Assembly (NCBI RefSeq): GCF_039535235.1
Contig: NZ_BAAAWU010000001.1
Span: 3,534,001 to 3,598,000 of the forward strand
From: Streptomyces roseoviridis
GTDB lineage: Bacteria; Actinomycetota; Actinomycetes; Streptomycetales; Streptomycetaceae
DNA: 64,000 nt
Reading direction: 5' to 3'
Notes under the pieces: model-generated
Databases searched by the model: none
What the model was told of the DNA's origin: nothing
The model's input: the letters and a program-made list of their open reading frames with translations, nothing else
Shown here: positions 8,292 through 17,870 of the stretch, piece by piece
Layout: each line of letters starts with the position of its first letter
How positions within the stretch are numbered: the first letter of the stretch is position 1
Position numbers and translations under genes: made by a program

Positions 8292-11200
8292 CTACGTCGT
8301 GTAGGGCTCCGCGAAGGCGAGGACCTTCGCCACGTCGAGGTCACGGCCGGCGGCCCGGGCGGCCTCGTAGGCGTCGGGGGTGAGCCCGGCGCGTGCCAGG
8401 GCCGTGATGTCCGCCGCCTCGCGGACCTCGGGGACGGCCGCCGGGGCATCGCCGCGCCAGGTGCCGGCGGCGGCCAGCACGGTCACGGCGGGGGCGAGTG
8501 CGCCGCCGAGGGCGAGGGCGGTGGCGAGGCCGTCGGCGAGACCGGCCGCGAAGACCTGGGCGCACTGGGCGTCCACCGCCATCCGCAGGGCCTGGACGGC
8601 GCGCGCGACGGCCACCGCTCCCGCGCCCTCGTGCGCCTCGATCCGGGCGGCGAGTCCGGTCACGAGGGCCTGGAAGTGCGGGGGCGGGGTGCTTTCGCCG
8701 ATCAGCGCGCCGGCCGTCTCCATGTGCCGGCGGGCGCCGGTGAGGTCGCCCTCGTGGAGCGCGATTCCGGCCAGCAGGAAGCGTACGTAGGTCTCGGTGT
8801 CGCGGACGCGGTGTCGCTCGGCCACCGCCGTCGCCTCCCGCAGGCCCCGGACGGCGGCGGTCACGTCGCCGAGGCGGAAGTCCAGTTCGGCGAGCCGGGC
8901 TATCAGGAACGGCGCCTCCGCGTGCGCGCCGACCTCGCGGGCGAGGCCCAGGGCCTCCTCGTACGCCTCGCGGGCCTCGGCGTCACGGCCCTGGAGCAGG
9001 TTGGCCTCGCCCGCCGCGCTCTCGACCTGGGCGCGCATCCAGCGGTCGCCGACCCGCCGGGACAGGGCCCGCAGCTCGGCGAGGTCGTCGTCGACGTCGG
9101 GCGTGCCGCCGGGCATGTCGATGGCCATGTGGGTGCGGAACATCAGTGTGACGCCCGTCTCCCATGCGCCGCCGTGGCGGCGGGTGTTGGCGACGGCGAT
9201 GTCGAGGAGGGCGCGGACGTCGGCCGGCTCGCCCGTGAGATACGCCGTGAACGGCCACAGCAGGCCCGGGAAGCGGGCGGCCTCCGGGCCGGGGTCGGTG
9301 GCGAAGGCGGTGCGCAGGCGGTCGACGAGGGCGGTGACCTCCGGGTCGTCGCGGAAGGCGGGGACGGTCTGGCTCTCCACGGCGAGGAAGAAGTGCAGCA
9401 TGCGCAGGTGCATGCGGGGCCAGTAGCGGGGGTGGGCCGGGTCCTCGGGGTCGTCTCCCAGCCGGACGACGCGCTCGGTCCAGGCGAGGCCCTCGGGTCG
9501 GTAGTTCCGCAGCCACCAGAACCAGCCGAGGGCGAGGACCAGCCGGAGCGCGGCGGCCTCGTCGCCGGCGGCGACGGTGCGGTGCAGGGCGGCGCGGAGG
9601 TTGTCGAGGTCGCGCTCGACGCGGGAGATCCAGGGGAGCTGTTCGCCCGAGCGCAGCAGGGGTTCGGCGCGCTCGGCGAGGGCGGTGAAGTGGGCGGTGT
9701 GGGTGGCCTCGGCGGCGGCGAGGAGTTCCGGAGTCTCGGCGGCGCGCTCGACCGCGTACTCGTGGATGGTCTCCAGGAGGCGGTAGCGCATCTCGCCGTC
9801 GTCGGTGGGGGTGGCGACGACGAGGGACTTCTCGACGAGGCTGCCGAGGGCGCCGACGGTGTCGGCGGTGTCGGCGGTGTGGGGAGCGTGCGGGCCGCCC
9901 GGGGACACCGGGGCCCCCGGAGTGCTCGGGGCGCTCGGGGCGCTCGGGGCGCTCGGGGCGCTCGGCCTGCTCGCGGTGAGGGCTTCGGCGGCGGCGAGGT
10001 CCCAGCCTCCGGCGAAGACGGAGACCTGGCGGAGCAGGTCGCGCTCCCGGGCGTCCAGGAGGTCCCAGGACCAGTCGACGACGGCGCGCAGGGTCTGCTG
10101 GCGGGGCAGCGCGGTCCGGGAGCCGGAGGTCAGGAGGCGGAAGCGGTCGTCGAGGCGGTCGGCGATCTGCCGGGGGGTGAGCAGCCTCAGGCGGGCGGCG
10201 GCGAGTTCGATGGCGAGCGGCAGGCCGTCGAGGCGGCGGCAGATCTCGTCGACGGCCGGCTGGTCGTCCTCGACGCGGAAGCCGGGCCGCACCGCGCGGG
10301 CGCGTTCGGCGAAGAGCCGGTGGGCGGGGGTCGGCGGGAGCGGCTCGACGGGGCGGACGGTTTCGCCGGGGACGCCCAGGGGTTCGCGGCTGGTGGCGAG
10401 CACGCGCAGGTCGGGGCAGCGGGTGAGCAGGGTCTCGGCGAGGGTGGCGGCGGCGCCGATGACGTGCTCGCAGTTGTCGAGGACGAGGAGCAGGGGGCGG
10501 CGGGCGAGGTGCTCGACGAGGTGGGCGGTCGGATCGTCCTGGAGGGGCTGTCCGTCCCGGCTGATCAGGTTGGTCTCGCGCAGCCGGAGGGCGGAGAGGA
10601 CGGCGCCCGGTACGGCGTCGGGGTCGTCGAGCGGGGCGAGTTCGGCGATCCAGGCGGCGGGGCCGACGGCCTGGAGGGCCGCCTCCTCGGCGAGGCGGGT
10701 CTTTCCGGAGCCGCCGGGTCCGGTGAGGGTGACGAGCCGGGAGTGCCGGAGGTCGGCGCGGAGCGCGGCGAGTTCGGGTTCGCGGCCGACGAAGGAGGTG
10801 AGACGGGGGCGGATGTTGCCGGGCTCGGCAGTGGCGGCCGGGCCCCGCGGCGGGGGCGGAGGAGGCGCCGCGGCGAGGAGTTCGGCGTACAGGGCGGTGA
10901 GCTCGGGGCCGGGGTCGGCGCCGAGCCCGTCGGCGAGGGTGCGGCGGGCCCTGTCGTAGGCGGCGAGGGCGTCGGCGGGGCGTCCCTCGGCGCGCAGGGC
11001 GCGGATCAGCTGGGCGTGGAAGGTCTCGTCGTACGGATGTGCGCCGGTCAGCTCGGTCAGCTCGGGGACCAGTCCGGCGGTGGCGCCGCGCCGCAGGTCG
11101 GCCTCGACGCGCCGGCGGAGCGCGGCCAGCCGCTGTGCCTCGGGCCGTACGCCCGCGGGCGCGGGCAGGTCGGCGAGGGCCGGGCCCCGGAAGAGGCCGA

Positions 11201-11579
11201 GGGCGGTGCGCAGCAGTGCGGCGGCGGCGTCCGGATCGCCGGTGTCGAGGCGGGCGTCGGCTTCGCGGGCGTGCCGCTCGAAGACGTACAGGTCGATGTC
11301 CTCGGGGCCGGCGACCAGCCGGTATCCACCGGGGCCGGAGGCGACGGCGTCCTTGCCGAGGACCCTGCGCAGCCGGCCGACGAGGGCCTGCACCGCGGCG
11401 CCGGGGTCGTGCGGCGGCTCGGCCCCGTACACGTCGTCCACGAGCTCCGCGACCGGCACCGCCCGGCCCCCGCGCAGCGCGAGCGCGGCGAGCAGGGCAC
11501 GCAGCCGGGCGCCGCCGAGGGGGACCGGGGCGCCGTGGGGGTCGAGGGCCTCGGTGGTGCCGAGGATGAGGTACCGCAC
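8292..11579 (-). CDS. AfsR/SARP-type large regulator (wHTH-BTAD-NB-ARC-TPR)
   Basis: A 1095-residue transcriptional regulator. The N-terminal OmpR-like winged helix (about 1-95) is followed by a BTAD domain (about 100-245; HPYDETFHAQLIRALRAEGR). The NTPase has Walker A TGPGGSGKTR (about 288) and Walker B LLVLDNCEHV. A winged-helix/ARC region contains LPLAIELAAARLRLL, and a long TPR-like C-terminal half starts at about 620. SARP proteins activate antibiotic or developmental genes; large ones use ATP hydrolysis and TPR contacts for signal input. The start is GTG 11579. A Ser-Ala-Pro run near residue 540 is encoded by four tandem 9-bp units (9931-9965), a slippage-prone linker. No biosynthetic cluster surrounds it, so targets are probably elsewhere. 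Confidence 0.88.
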   Translation of the reverse strand: MRYLILGTTEALDPHGAPVPLGGARLRALLAALALRGGRAVPVAELVDDVYGAEPPHDPGAAVQALVGRLRRVLGKDAVASGPGGYRLVAGPEDIDLYVFERHAREADARLDTGDPDAAAALLRTALGLFRGPALADLPAPAGVRPEAQRLAALRRRVEADLRRGATAGLVPELTELTGAHPYDETFHAQLIRALRAEGRPADALAAYDRARRTLADGLGADPGPELTALYAELLAAAPPPPPPRGPAATAEPGNIRPRLTSFVGREPELAALRADLRHSRLVTLTGPGGSGKTRLAEEAALQAVGPAAWIAELAPLDDPDAVPGAVLSALRLRETNLISRDGQPLQDDPTAHLVEHLARRPLLLVLDNCEHVIGAAATLAETLLTRCPDLRVLATSREPLGVPGETVRPVEPLPPTPAHRLFAERARAVRPGFRVEDDQPAVDEICRRLDGLPLAIELAAARLRLLTPRQIADRLDDRFRLLTSGSRTALPRQQTLRAVVDWSWDLLDARERDLLRQVSVFAGGWDLAAAEALTASRPSAPSAPSAPSAPSTPGAPVSPGGPHAPHTADTADTVGALGSLVEKSLVVATPTDDGEMRYRLLETIHEYAVERAAETPELLAAAEATHTAHFTALAERAEPLLRSGEQLPWISRVERDLDNLRAALHRTVAAGDEAAALRLVLALGWFWWLRNYRPEGLAWTERVVRLGDDPEDPAHPRYWPRMHLRMLHFFLAVESQTVPAFRDDPEVTALVDRLRTAFATDPGPEAARFPGLLWPFTAYLTGEPADVRALLDIAVANTRRHGGAWETGVTLMFRTHMAIDMPGGTPDVDDDLAELRALSRRVGDRWMRAQVESAAGEANLLQGRDAEAREAYEEALGLAREVGAHAEAPFLIARLAELDFRLGDVTAAVRGLREATAVAERHRVRDTETYVRFLLAGIALHEGDLTGARRHMETAGALIGESTPPPHFQALVTGLAARIEAHEGAGAVAVARAVQALRMAVDAQCAQVFAAGLADGLATALALGGALAPAVTVLAAAGTWRGDAPAAVPEVREAADITALARAGLTPDAYEAARAAGRDLDVAKVLAFAEPYTT

Positions 11580-11654
11580 CGGATCATTGTCACGGGCGGG
11601 GGTGGCGAGCGCCTCGGGGTTTCGGTCGGGTCTCCCGGACCGGCGCGGGCGCGG

Positions 11655-11909
11655 TCAGAACTCCGAGGTGCCGGGCCCGGAGCCGAGCGGGCCCGGGAGC
11701 GGGACGCGCGTCCCCGCCTCGTGGGCGCTGTTGCGCGCGTCGCCGCCGCCGTCGGGGCCGGAGCGGACGACGGCCTCGCCGGCCGCCTCGCGGTCGATCA
11801 GCAGACGGACGGGCGTGCCTGCGCGGGCGTAGCCGCGGGTCCTTCGGTCCGGTCGGCCGGCCGGGGACGCGCAGGTCACTTCGCAGGTCACTTCGGTGAC
11901 GAGGAGCAC
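11655..11909 (-). pseudogene. Decayed Uma2-family (DUF820) endonuclease remnant
   Basis: This 84-codon frame has coding-like third-position GC and reads as the C-terminal half of a Uma2 protein: LVTEVT, then a degenerate SPAG, then YARAGTPVRLLIDREAAGEA and a C-terminal VPLPGPLG. Uma2 proteins are PD-(D/E)XK-fold enzymes of about 190 residues that are very abundant in Streptomyces. Here the N-terminal half is missing; the sequence upstream reaches the cyclase-like gene after about 100 bp. A 12-bp duplication (GAAGTGACCTGC twice, giving EVTCEVTC) sits in the catalytic EVxSP region. I therefore treat it as a broken gene. The family call is from remembered motif order and would need an alignment. 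Confidence 0.5.
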
Positions 11910-12006
11910 GAGGGTCGGGGGCGTGCCACGGCTGCTGGTCCTCGACGCTGCCCTCGGGTGCGGCGACCGGGTCGGGGAGGACGTAACCCGTATCCGAGGC
12001 TCCTCC

Positions 12007-14136
12007 TCACGCCGGCAGCGACCGGCCCGTGGGGATCAGCGGTCCCGGGACGGCGCGGTGGCGGGGGGCCGCCGTGCCGGTCCAGCAGGAGCCGCGGCGG
12101 GCGAGGAGGCGGCGGAGCCAGAGTTCGGTGGAGACGAGGTCGGCGAGGCCGTCGAGGGGGACCTGTTCGCCGTCGGCGGCGGCGCGCAGGGCGCGGCGGA
12201 CCACGCGGGCCTCGATCAGGCCCGCGTCGGCGAGGAGCGGCGCGTCGAACAGGGCCATGAGCTGGGGCAGGGCGGCGCGCAGCCCGGCGCGGGTGGCCGC
12301 GGCCGGGACGGCGGGATGGGAGGCGCCCCAGCCCGGCGGGAGGTCGTGGATGCCGGCGCCCGCGAGGACGGTGCGCAGGACGCCGGCTCGGGCGTCGGGC
12401 TGGACCCGCAGCGATTCGGGCAGGTTGCGGCAGGCCCGTACGACCTGGTTGTCCAGGAAGGGGGTGTGCAGGCGCTGGCCGCGGATCTCCGCGGCCTGTT
12501 CCAGGACCCGGTGGTCGGCCGCGGCACGGGCGAGTGCGGCACGCGCGCGTGCCTCGCCCGGGCGCTGCACGGAGGTGGGCAGGGTCGCCGCCCGGTGCAG
12601 GCGAACCGATACTTCCGCCAGCGCCTCCCCGGTCAGCCAGCGCGCCGCGGGCCCCGGCCGCGACCAGGCGAGCGCGGAGAGCGAGGCCTCGAGCGGGCCA
12701 TAGGCCCCGGTGGGCGCGCGGTTGGCCTCCAGGACCCGGGTGGCGGCGGCCTCGAGACCGGTCCGGTACGGCGTACGGGCGAGCCGCCGCGCCGCGCGGT
12801 ACACCGTCAGCGGCACGAGCAGCGCCCCCGCCGAGGCGCCGGTCGCCTTGGCGAGCGCCGTGACCGGCCGCACCAGGGAGCGGCGCCGGCGGTCCATCAG
12901 GAGGTCGGCGAGCCGGGCCGGGTGGGCGTCGAGGACCTGGCGGGCGCCGAAGCCGGTGAAGTGGTCGGCGCTGCCGCCCGCCAGCCGCCTGCGGTGGCGT
13001 TCGGCCGACACCAGGGAGGGGCCGGGCTCGTCGGTGAGCGGGCCTTCGAGCTCCGCGTACGGCAGGGCCTCCTCGCCGGCCGCGACGACCACGTGGTGCA
13101 GTCGCGGGTTGGCGGCGATCTCCCGGGCGCGTTCGAGTTCGTCCGTGCGCCCGGGCGTGGCCAGGTCGTTGAAGGTGACGGCCAGCAGCCGTTCGCCCGC
13201 CCCGGTGCCGTGGCCCAGGATCGTGCCGGGCACGCCGGGCAGCCCCGCCGCGAGCAGGGCGAGGGTGCCGGAGGCGCTGCCGCCGGACAGGTCGGCGCCG
13301 ATGCCGGGCGCGGGCCCGGTCCCGCGGGCCGCGCGCCGGTCGGCGGGGCCCATGCCGGGCACCGGGCCCGGGTCGGGCAGCGGCATCTCGGGGGCGTGCC
13401 GGGGCGCGGTGAGCCGCGCGCGTACCGCTTCGACGAGGGCGTCCCGTACGGCCTCCACGGCCTGCCGGGGGTCGGCCTCGGGCGCGGCGACGGCGAGGGA
13501 GGCGACCGTCTCGTAGCCGGTGATCTCCCGGGAGCCCTCGCGCAGGATCAGCGCGTGTCCGGGCGGCACCCGGCGCACTCCCTCGTACGGGGTGGAGTCG
13601 CGCAGCGCCTCCGGGGTCTCGGGGCAGGCGAGCAGGGCGGCGAGGTGGCCGATGTCGAGCTGGGCCTCGGTGAGGTCGGCGAGCGGCAGGGCGGCGGTGC
13701 CGTAGGCCGTGCCGCCGGCCCACGGGGTGTGGAAGACGGGCCGGGCGCCGGCGAGGTCACCGGTGACGGTGATGCGCCGGCCGGCCCTGACGACGGCGGT
13801 GTAGCTGCCCGGCCATGCGGTCAGGTGCCGCAGTGCGCCCCCGCGCGCGGTCAGCAGGCCGCGCCGCAGTTCCTCGTCGCTCGCGGCGCAGCAGCCGAGG
13901 ACGGCGAGCCGGGTGTGCTCGTCGACGGCGACCAGGCGCACCTCGTCGGGGCGCCAGTCGCCGACCGCCCACAGCGGATCGGGGTCGCCCCACAGGAGTT
14001 GCGCGCCCACCGGCTGCACCGTGCGCCCCTCGGCCGGGTCGCCGACGGCGCCCGCCGATCCGGGCGGCGGCCCCGGGGGCACGCCGTGCGTGCCGAAGCG
14101 CGCGGCGACACTGCTCCAACCCACCAGCCACCGCAT
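12007..14136 (-). CDS. Asparagine-synthetase-related protein, lasso/macrolactam-cyclase-like
   Basis: A protein of 709 residues with an N-terminal Ntn-hydrolase-like domain and a C-terminal ATP-pyrophosphatase domain. The ATP loop reads LSGGSASG, with Ala-Ser where SGGxDS normally has the Asp. The mature N-terminus (MRWLVGWSS) lacks the Cys2 nucleophile of glutamine-dependent asparagine synthetases, so ammonia from glutamine is not expected. This combination is seen in amide-forming relatives such as beta-lactam synthetase and lasso peptide macrolactam cyclases. ATG 14136 is chosen because GGAGG lies 5 bp upstream; an ATG at 14175 lacks such a site. No RRE, leader peptidase or precursor gene is adjacent. 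It is probably a widespread orphan (position of SCO4115); substrate unknown. Confidence 0.7.
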   Translation of the reverse strand: MRWLVGWSSVAARFGTHGVPPGPPPGSAGAVGDPAEGRTVQPVGAQLLWGDPDPLWAVGDWRPDEVRLVAVDEHTRLAVLGCCAASDEELRRGLLTARGGALRHLTAWPGSYTAVVRAGRRITVTGDLAGARPVFHTPWAGGTAYGTAALPLADLTEAQLDIGHLAALLACPETPEALRDSTPYEGVRRVPPGHALILREGSREITGYETVASLAVAAPEADPRQAVEAVRDALVEAVRARLTAPRHAPEMPLPDPGPVPGMGPADRRAARGTGPAPGIGADLSGGSASGTLALLAAGLPGVPGTILGHGTGAGERLLAVTFNDLATPGRTDELERAREIAANPRLHHVVVAAGEEALPYAELEGPLTDEPGPSLVSAERHRRRLAGGSADHFTGFGARQVLDAHPARLADLLMDRRRRSLVRPVTALAKATGASAGALLVPLTVYRAARRLARTPYRTGLEAAATRVLEANRAPTGAYGPLEASLSALAWSRPGPAARWLTGEALAEVSVRLHRAATLPTSVQRPGEARARAALARAAADHRVLEQAAEIRGQRLHTPFLDNQVVRACRNLPESLRVQPDARAGVLRTVLAGAGIHDLPPGWGASHPAVPAAATRAGLRAALPQLMALFDAPLLADAGLIEARVVRRALRAAADGEQVPLDGLADLVSTELWLRRLLARRGSCWTGTAAPRHRAVPGPLIPTGRSLPA

Positions 14137-14698
14137 CGCCGCCTCCACAAAGGTCGAGTGGAGACATGCTGCCATGACAACGGCGCACGGGAGGTATCAC
14201 GAGGGGCATCACGGCAAGGGCGAATGCGCCCCTGGCATGGGCCAGTTGAGCACCGTCACCTTTCGGCCATTCTCAACCGCCCCGCGGGGGGCGGGTTTCT
14301 CCGACCGGCCGGCGGTGAAAGAGGACGGGCTTCCGGCAGCCGGGAGGCGTGACGCCTCCCGGAGCCGTCCGCCGCCCGCGGGGAATGGGGCGACGGTGTC
14401 CCCCAGCCCGCCCGTCCGGGACATCGGTCCTCGGCCAAGCGGGCCGACCCACGCAGCACTCATGGAAGCGCTCCCCCGAGGGCCGGGCGAGAGCGCACGG
14501 CCGGGCGCACGGCCACACGGCCGGAGCACGACGCACCGCCACGGCCGGGCAGCTCATCCCATCGCACAACAATCTCGCCATACGGAACACCGCCCCTTAA
14601 CGGTCGGGATCCGGCGAACTACGCTGTGCTTACGAATGCCGCACGCCTATGCCCGGCGTCGTGGCGGCCGTCTGGGTGTCGTGTCGAGGGGTGGCGTC
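14137..14698. promoter_or_regulatory. Divergent intergenic region with a 23-bp palindrome and a promoter candidate
   Basis: This 562-bp gap separates the cyclase-like gene (minus) from the HTH-TPR regulator (plus). I see no convincing small gene, including no lasso-type precursor on the minus strand. A perfect hairpin CCGGGAGGCGT-G-ACGCCTCCCGG occupies 14340-14362. A plausible promoter for the regulator is TTAACG (14597-14602), 17 bp, TACGCT (14620-14625). Confidence 0.4.
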
Positions 14699-16372
14699 AT
14701 GTCCAGGGAGCAACGCGGGCCGAACGAAAAGCTCGGCACGGTTCTCGCCCTCGCGGGAATCAGCAATGCCGGGCTCGCCCGGCGGGTCAACGACCTCGGG
14801 GCGCAGCGCGGCCTGACGCTCCGTTACGACAAGACGTCCGTGGCCCGGTGGGTGTCCAAGGGCATGGTGCCGCAGGGCGCCGCCCCGCACCTGATCGCGG
14901 CCGCGATCGGCCAGAAGCTCGGCCGGCCGGTGCCGCTGCACGAGATCGGCCTCGCCGACGCCGACCCCGCTCCCGAGGTGGGCCTCGCCTTCCCGCGCGA
15001 CGTCGGCGAGGCGGTCCGCTCGGCCACCGAGCTGTACCGGCTGGATCTCGCCGGTCGGCGGGGCGGAGGCGGGATCTGGCAGTCGCTCGCCGGCTCCTTC
15101 TCGGTGAGCGCCTACGCGACGCCCGCCTCCCGCTGGCTGATCACCCCCGCCGACCCCTCGGTCGAGCGCCGCGCCCCGCGCCCGGAGGCGGACCCGGGCC
15201 ACGGCGCGGGGCCGACGGGCGGGCCCGGAGGCATGCGGTCGGGGGCCCGGATCACCACGGTCCCGGGAGCCACCGGCGGCACGGCCGGCCCGGCAGGCGG
15301 ACCCGGCGCTCTCGGCGTGGCAGGCACGACGGGTGCCGCGGGCCCGGCGGGGGTGACGGGCCCGGCGGGGGTGGCGGGCCCGGGGAACGCGGCCGGCCCG
15401 GGGAACGCGGCCGGCCCGGGGAACGCGGCCGGCCCGGTCGAGCACGTGGAGCACGTGCGGGTGGGACACAGCGACGTCGCCAAGCTGCGCGAGGCCGCCG
15501 AGGACGCGCGCCGCTGGGACTCCAAATACGGCGGCGGCGACTGGCGGTCCTCCATGGTGCCCGAGTGCTTACGCGTCGACGCCGCGCCGCTGCTGCTCGG
15601 CTCCTACTCCGACGAGGTCGGCCGGGCCCTGTTCGGCGCGACCGCCGAGCTCACCCGGCTCGCCGGCTGGATGGCCTTCGACACTGGCCAGCAGGAAGCC
15701 GCCCAGCGCTACTACATCCAGGCGCTGCGGCTCGCCCGCGCCGCCGCCGACGTACCGCTCGGCGGGTACGTCCTCGCCTCCATGTCCCTCCAGGCGACCT
15801 ACCGCGGGTTCGCCGACGAGGGAGTCGACCTCGCGCAGGCCGCCCTCGAACGCAACCGGGGCCTGGCCACCGCCCGCACCCTGTCCTTCTTCCGCCTGGT
15901 GGAGGCCCGGGCGCACGCCAAGGCGGGCGACGGGGCGGCGGCGGCCGCCGCGCTCAAGGCCGCGGAGGGCTGGCTGGAGCGGTCCCGCGAGGGCGACGGC
16001 GACCCGTCCTGGCTCGGCTTCTACTCGTACGACCGGTTCTGCGCGGACGCCGCCGAGTGCTACCGCGACCTGAAGGCGCCCCGGCAGGTGCGCCGCTTCA
16101 CCGAGCAGGCGCTGTCCCGGCCCACCGAGGAGTACGTGCGCTCGCACGGGCTCCGGCTGGTCGTGTCGGCCGTCGCCGAGCTGGAGTCGGGCAACCTGGA
16201 CGCGGCCTGCGCCGCCGGCACGCGCGCGGTGGAGGTGGCCGGACGGATCTCCTCGGCCCGCACCACGGAGTACGTGCGAGACCTGCTGCACCGGCTCGAA
16301 CCGTACGGGGACGAACCGCGGGTCATGGAGCTGCGGGAACGGGCCCGCCCGCTCCTCGTCGCGCCCGCGTGA
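14699..16372 (+). CDS. HTH/TPR-like regulator, sporulation-associated (orf1590/NsdA-like)
   Basis: A 557-residue cytoplasmic protein. The N-terminal region (about 10-75) carries a DNA-binding-like segment ([13 protein letters not shown] ... [14 protein letters not shown]). A Gly/Ala/Pro linker follows, and then an all-helical TPR-like C-terminal half (about 265-555; [20 protein letters not shown]). This is the architecture of a Streptomyces family that includes the S. griseus sporulation protein Orf1590 and the negative regulator NsdA; membership is judged from memory of the N-terminus. ATG 14699 is used although the frame stays open far upstream, because family conservation begins there. The linker contains three exact tandem 18-bp units (15381-15434) giving a Pro-Gly-Asn-Ala-Ala-Gly repeat. 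Confidence 0.72.
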   Translation: MSREQRGPNEKLGTVLALAGISNAGLARRVNDLGAQRGLTLRYDKTSVARWVSKGMVPQGAAPHLIAAAIGQKLGRPVPLHEIGLADADPAPEVGLAFPRDVGEAVRSATELYRLDLAGRRGGGGIWQSLAGSFSVSAYATPASRWLITPADPSVERRAPRPEADPGHGAGPTGGPGGMRSGARITTVPGATGGTAGPAGGPGALGVAGTTGAAGPAGVTGPAGVAGPGNAAGPGNAAGPGNAAGPVEHVEHVRVGHSDVAKLREAAEDARRWDSKYGGGDWRSSMVPECLRVDAAPLLLGSYSDEVGRALFGATAELTRLAGWMAFDTGQQEAAQRYYIQALRLARAAADVPLGGYVLASMSLQATYRGFADEGVDLAQAALERNRGLATARTLSFFRLVEARAHAKAGDGAAAAAALKAAEGWLERSREGDGDPSWLGFYSYDRFCADAAECYRDLKAPRQVRRFTEQALSRPTEEYVRSHGLRLVVSAVAELESGNLDAACAAGTRAVEVAGRISSARTTEYVRDLLHRLEPYGDEPRVMELRERARPLLVAPA

Positions 16373-16454
16373 CGTGACACGTGTCCCACGGTGCGGGCGG
16401 TTTAGCCGGGTTGTCAGTGGGCCAGTGCACTATCAGGGGTGGGAGGTGGCGCTG

Positions 16455-17654
16455 GTGTCCGAGTCGGACCGCTATGACTGTGACGTGCTCGTGATCGGCG
16501 GCGGGATCGTCGGTCTGTCGACGGCGTACGCGATCACGCGCGCCGCCCCGGGCACCCGCGTCACGGTCCTGGAGAAGGAGCACGCCCCGGCGCGCCACCA
16601 GACCGGGCGGAACAGCGGCGTGATCCACAGCGGGATCTACTACCGACCCGGCTCGCTCAAGGCCCGCTTCGCGGTCGAGGGCGCGGCCGAGATGGTCAAG
16701 TTCTGCGCCGAGTACGGCATCCCCCACGAGGTCACCGGCAAGCTGATCGTCGCCACCGGCCGCGAGGAGCTGCCCCGGCTGCACGCCCTCGTGCAGCGCG
16801 GCCGGGAGAACGGCATCCCGGTCCGCGAGCTGGGCCCGGCGCAGATCAGCGAGTACGAGCCGCGGGTGCGGGGCCTGGCCGCGATCCACGTCGGCACCAC
16901 CGGCATCGTCGACTACGGGGCGGTGGCGGCCAAGCTCGCCGAGGCGTCGGGCGCCCGGATCCTGTACGGCTCGGCGGTCACCGCCGTCGACCGGCGCCCC
17001 TGGGGCGTGGCGGTGCGCACGGCGGCGGGGCGCGTGGTGCGCGGACGGGTCCTGGTGAACTGCGCGGGGCTGCACTGCGACCGGGTGGCGCGGCTCGCCG
17101 GCGACGACCCGGAGATGCGGATCGTCCCCTTCCGGGGGGAGTACTACAAGCTGGCGGACCCCTCCCTGGTGCGCGGCCTGGTCTATCCGGTGCCGGATCC
17201 GGCCTTCCCCTTCCTCGGCGTCCACCTCACCCGCGGCATCGACGGCGGCGTCCATGTCGGGCCGAACGCGGTCCCGGCGCTCGCCCGGGAGGGATACGGC
17301 TGGTCGGTCGTCCGCCCGCGGGACCTCGCGGGCACCCTCGCCTGGCCCGGCAGCTGGGCGATAGCCCGCGCGCACTGGCGCTACGGGGCGGGCGAACTGC
17401 ACCGCTCCCTGTCCAAGCGCGCCTTCACCGAGGCCGTACGGCGCATGCTCCCGATCGTCGAGGAGCGCGACCTGCGGCGGGCGGCTCCGGGGGTGCGGGC
17501 GCAGGCGGTGCTGAAGGACGGCACTCTGGTGGACGACTTCCTGATCCGCGAGTCGGTGCGGACGGTCCACGTGCTCAACGCCCCCTCACCGGCGGCGACG
17601 GCCTCCCTCCCGATCGGCCGCGAAGTGGCCGGCCGGGCGCTGGCCCTGCTGTAG
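16455..17654 (+). CDS. lhgO: L-2-hydroxyglutarate oxidase
   Basis: An FAD-dependent oxidoreductase of the DAO family, about 399 residues, expected to oxidise L-2-hydroxyglutarate to 2-oxoglutarate and pass electrons to oxygen or quinone. The N-terminal FAD motif is VIGGGIVGLSTAYAI. The family-specific stretch ARHQTGRNSGVIHSG follows, with PFRGEYYKL in the substrate domain and a C-terminal NAPSPAATASLPIG closing the FAD site. GTG 16455 lies 8 bp after a GGAGG site (16442-16446); the open frame before it is not needed. It probably acts as a metabolite-repair enzyme. It stands alone between unrelated genes. Confidence 0.85.
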   Translation: MSESDRYDCDVLVIGGGIVGLSTAYAITRAAPGTRVTVLEKEHAPARHQTGRNSGVIHSGIYYRPGSLKARFAVEGAAEMVKFCAEYGIPHEVTGKLIVATGREELPRLHALVQRGRENGIPVRELGPAQISEYEPRVRGLAAIHVGTTGIVDYGAVAAKLAEASGARILYGSAVTAVDRRPWGVAVRTAAGRVVRGRVLVNCAGLHCDRVARLAGDDPEMRIVPFRGEYYKLADPSLVRGLVYPVPDPAFPFLGVHLTRGIDGGVHVGPNAVPALAREGYGWSVVRPRDLAGTLAWPGSWAIARAHWRYGAGELHRSLSKRAFTEAVRRMLPIVEERDLRRAAPGVRAQAVLKDGTLVDDFLIRESVRTVHVLNAPSPAATASLPIGREVAGRALALL

Positions 17655-17710
17655 CCGCGCCCGGCCTGCGCGGGTCCATCCAGCGCGGGTCCGTGCGGCG
17701 CAGGCCGCGC

Positions 17711-17856
17711 ACGCCCGTCCTCCGCGGGCCCTCCCTCCGTGGGCCGGTCCTCCGTGGCCCCGCCCGGCGCCCGGACCCGCCCCCGCACGCCCGCCCTCCG
17801 CAGGCCCTCCCTCCGTGCGCCCGTCCTCCGCGGGCCCTCCCTCGGCGGCGGACCGT
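17711..17856. repeat. Degenerate GC-rich repeats upstream of trmB
   Basis: The gap 17655-17870 is largely made of imperfect repeats built on GCCCGTCCTCCGCGGGC and CCTCCCTCCGTG, occurring four to five times. Some copies can fold on themselves (CCGCGG core). No gene is seen. It looks like slippage-expanded filler between lhgO and trmB; a role in termination of lhgO is possible. Confidence 0.5.
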
Positions 17857-17870
17857 AGAATCGGGGCATT

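Noticed and set aside
8631..12260. A 1209-codon plus-strand open frame opposite the SARP regulator
   Set aside because: It spans the whole antisense of a protein with Walker, BTAD and TPR motifs and is Gly/Glu/Val repetitive. It also crosses two other genes; a composition artefact.
12007..14698. A lasso peptide biosynthetic cluster
   Set aside because: Only the cyclase-like protein is present. No RRE, leader peptidase, transporter or credible precursor peptide could be found in the adjacent gaps on either strand.
8292..16372. A secondary-metabolite gene cluster around the SARP regulator
   Set aside because: No polyketide, NRPS, terpene or tailoring genes surround it; the neighbours match a conserved core gene order.
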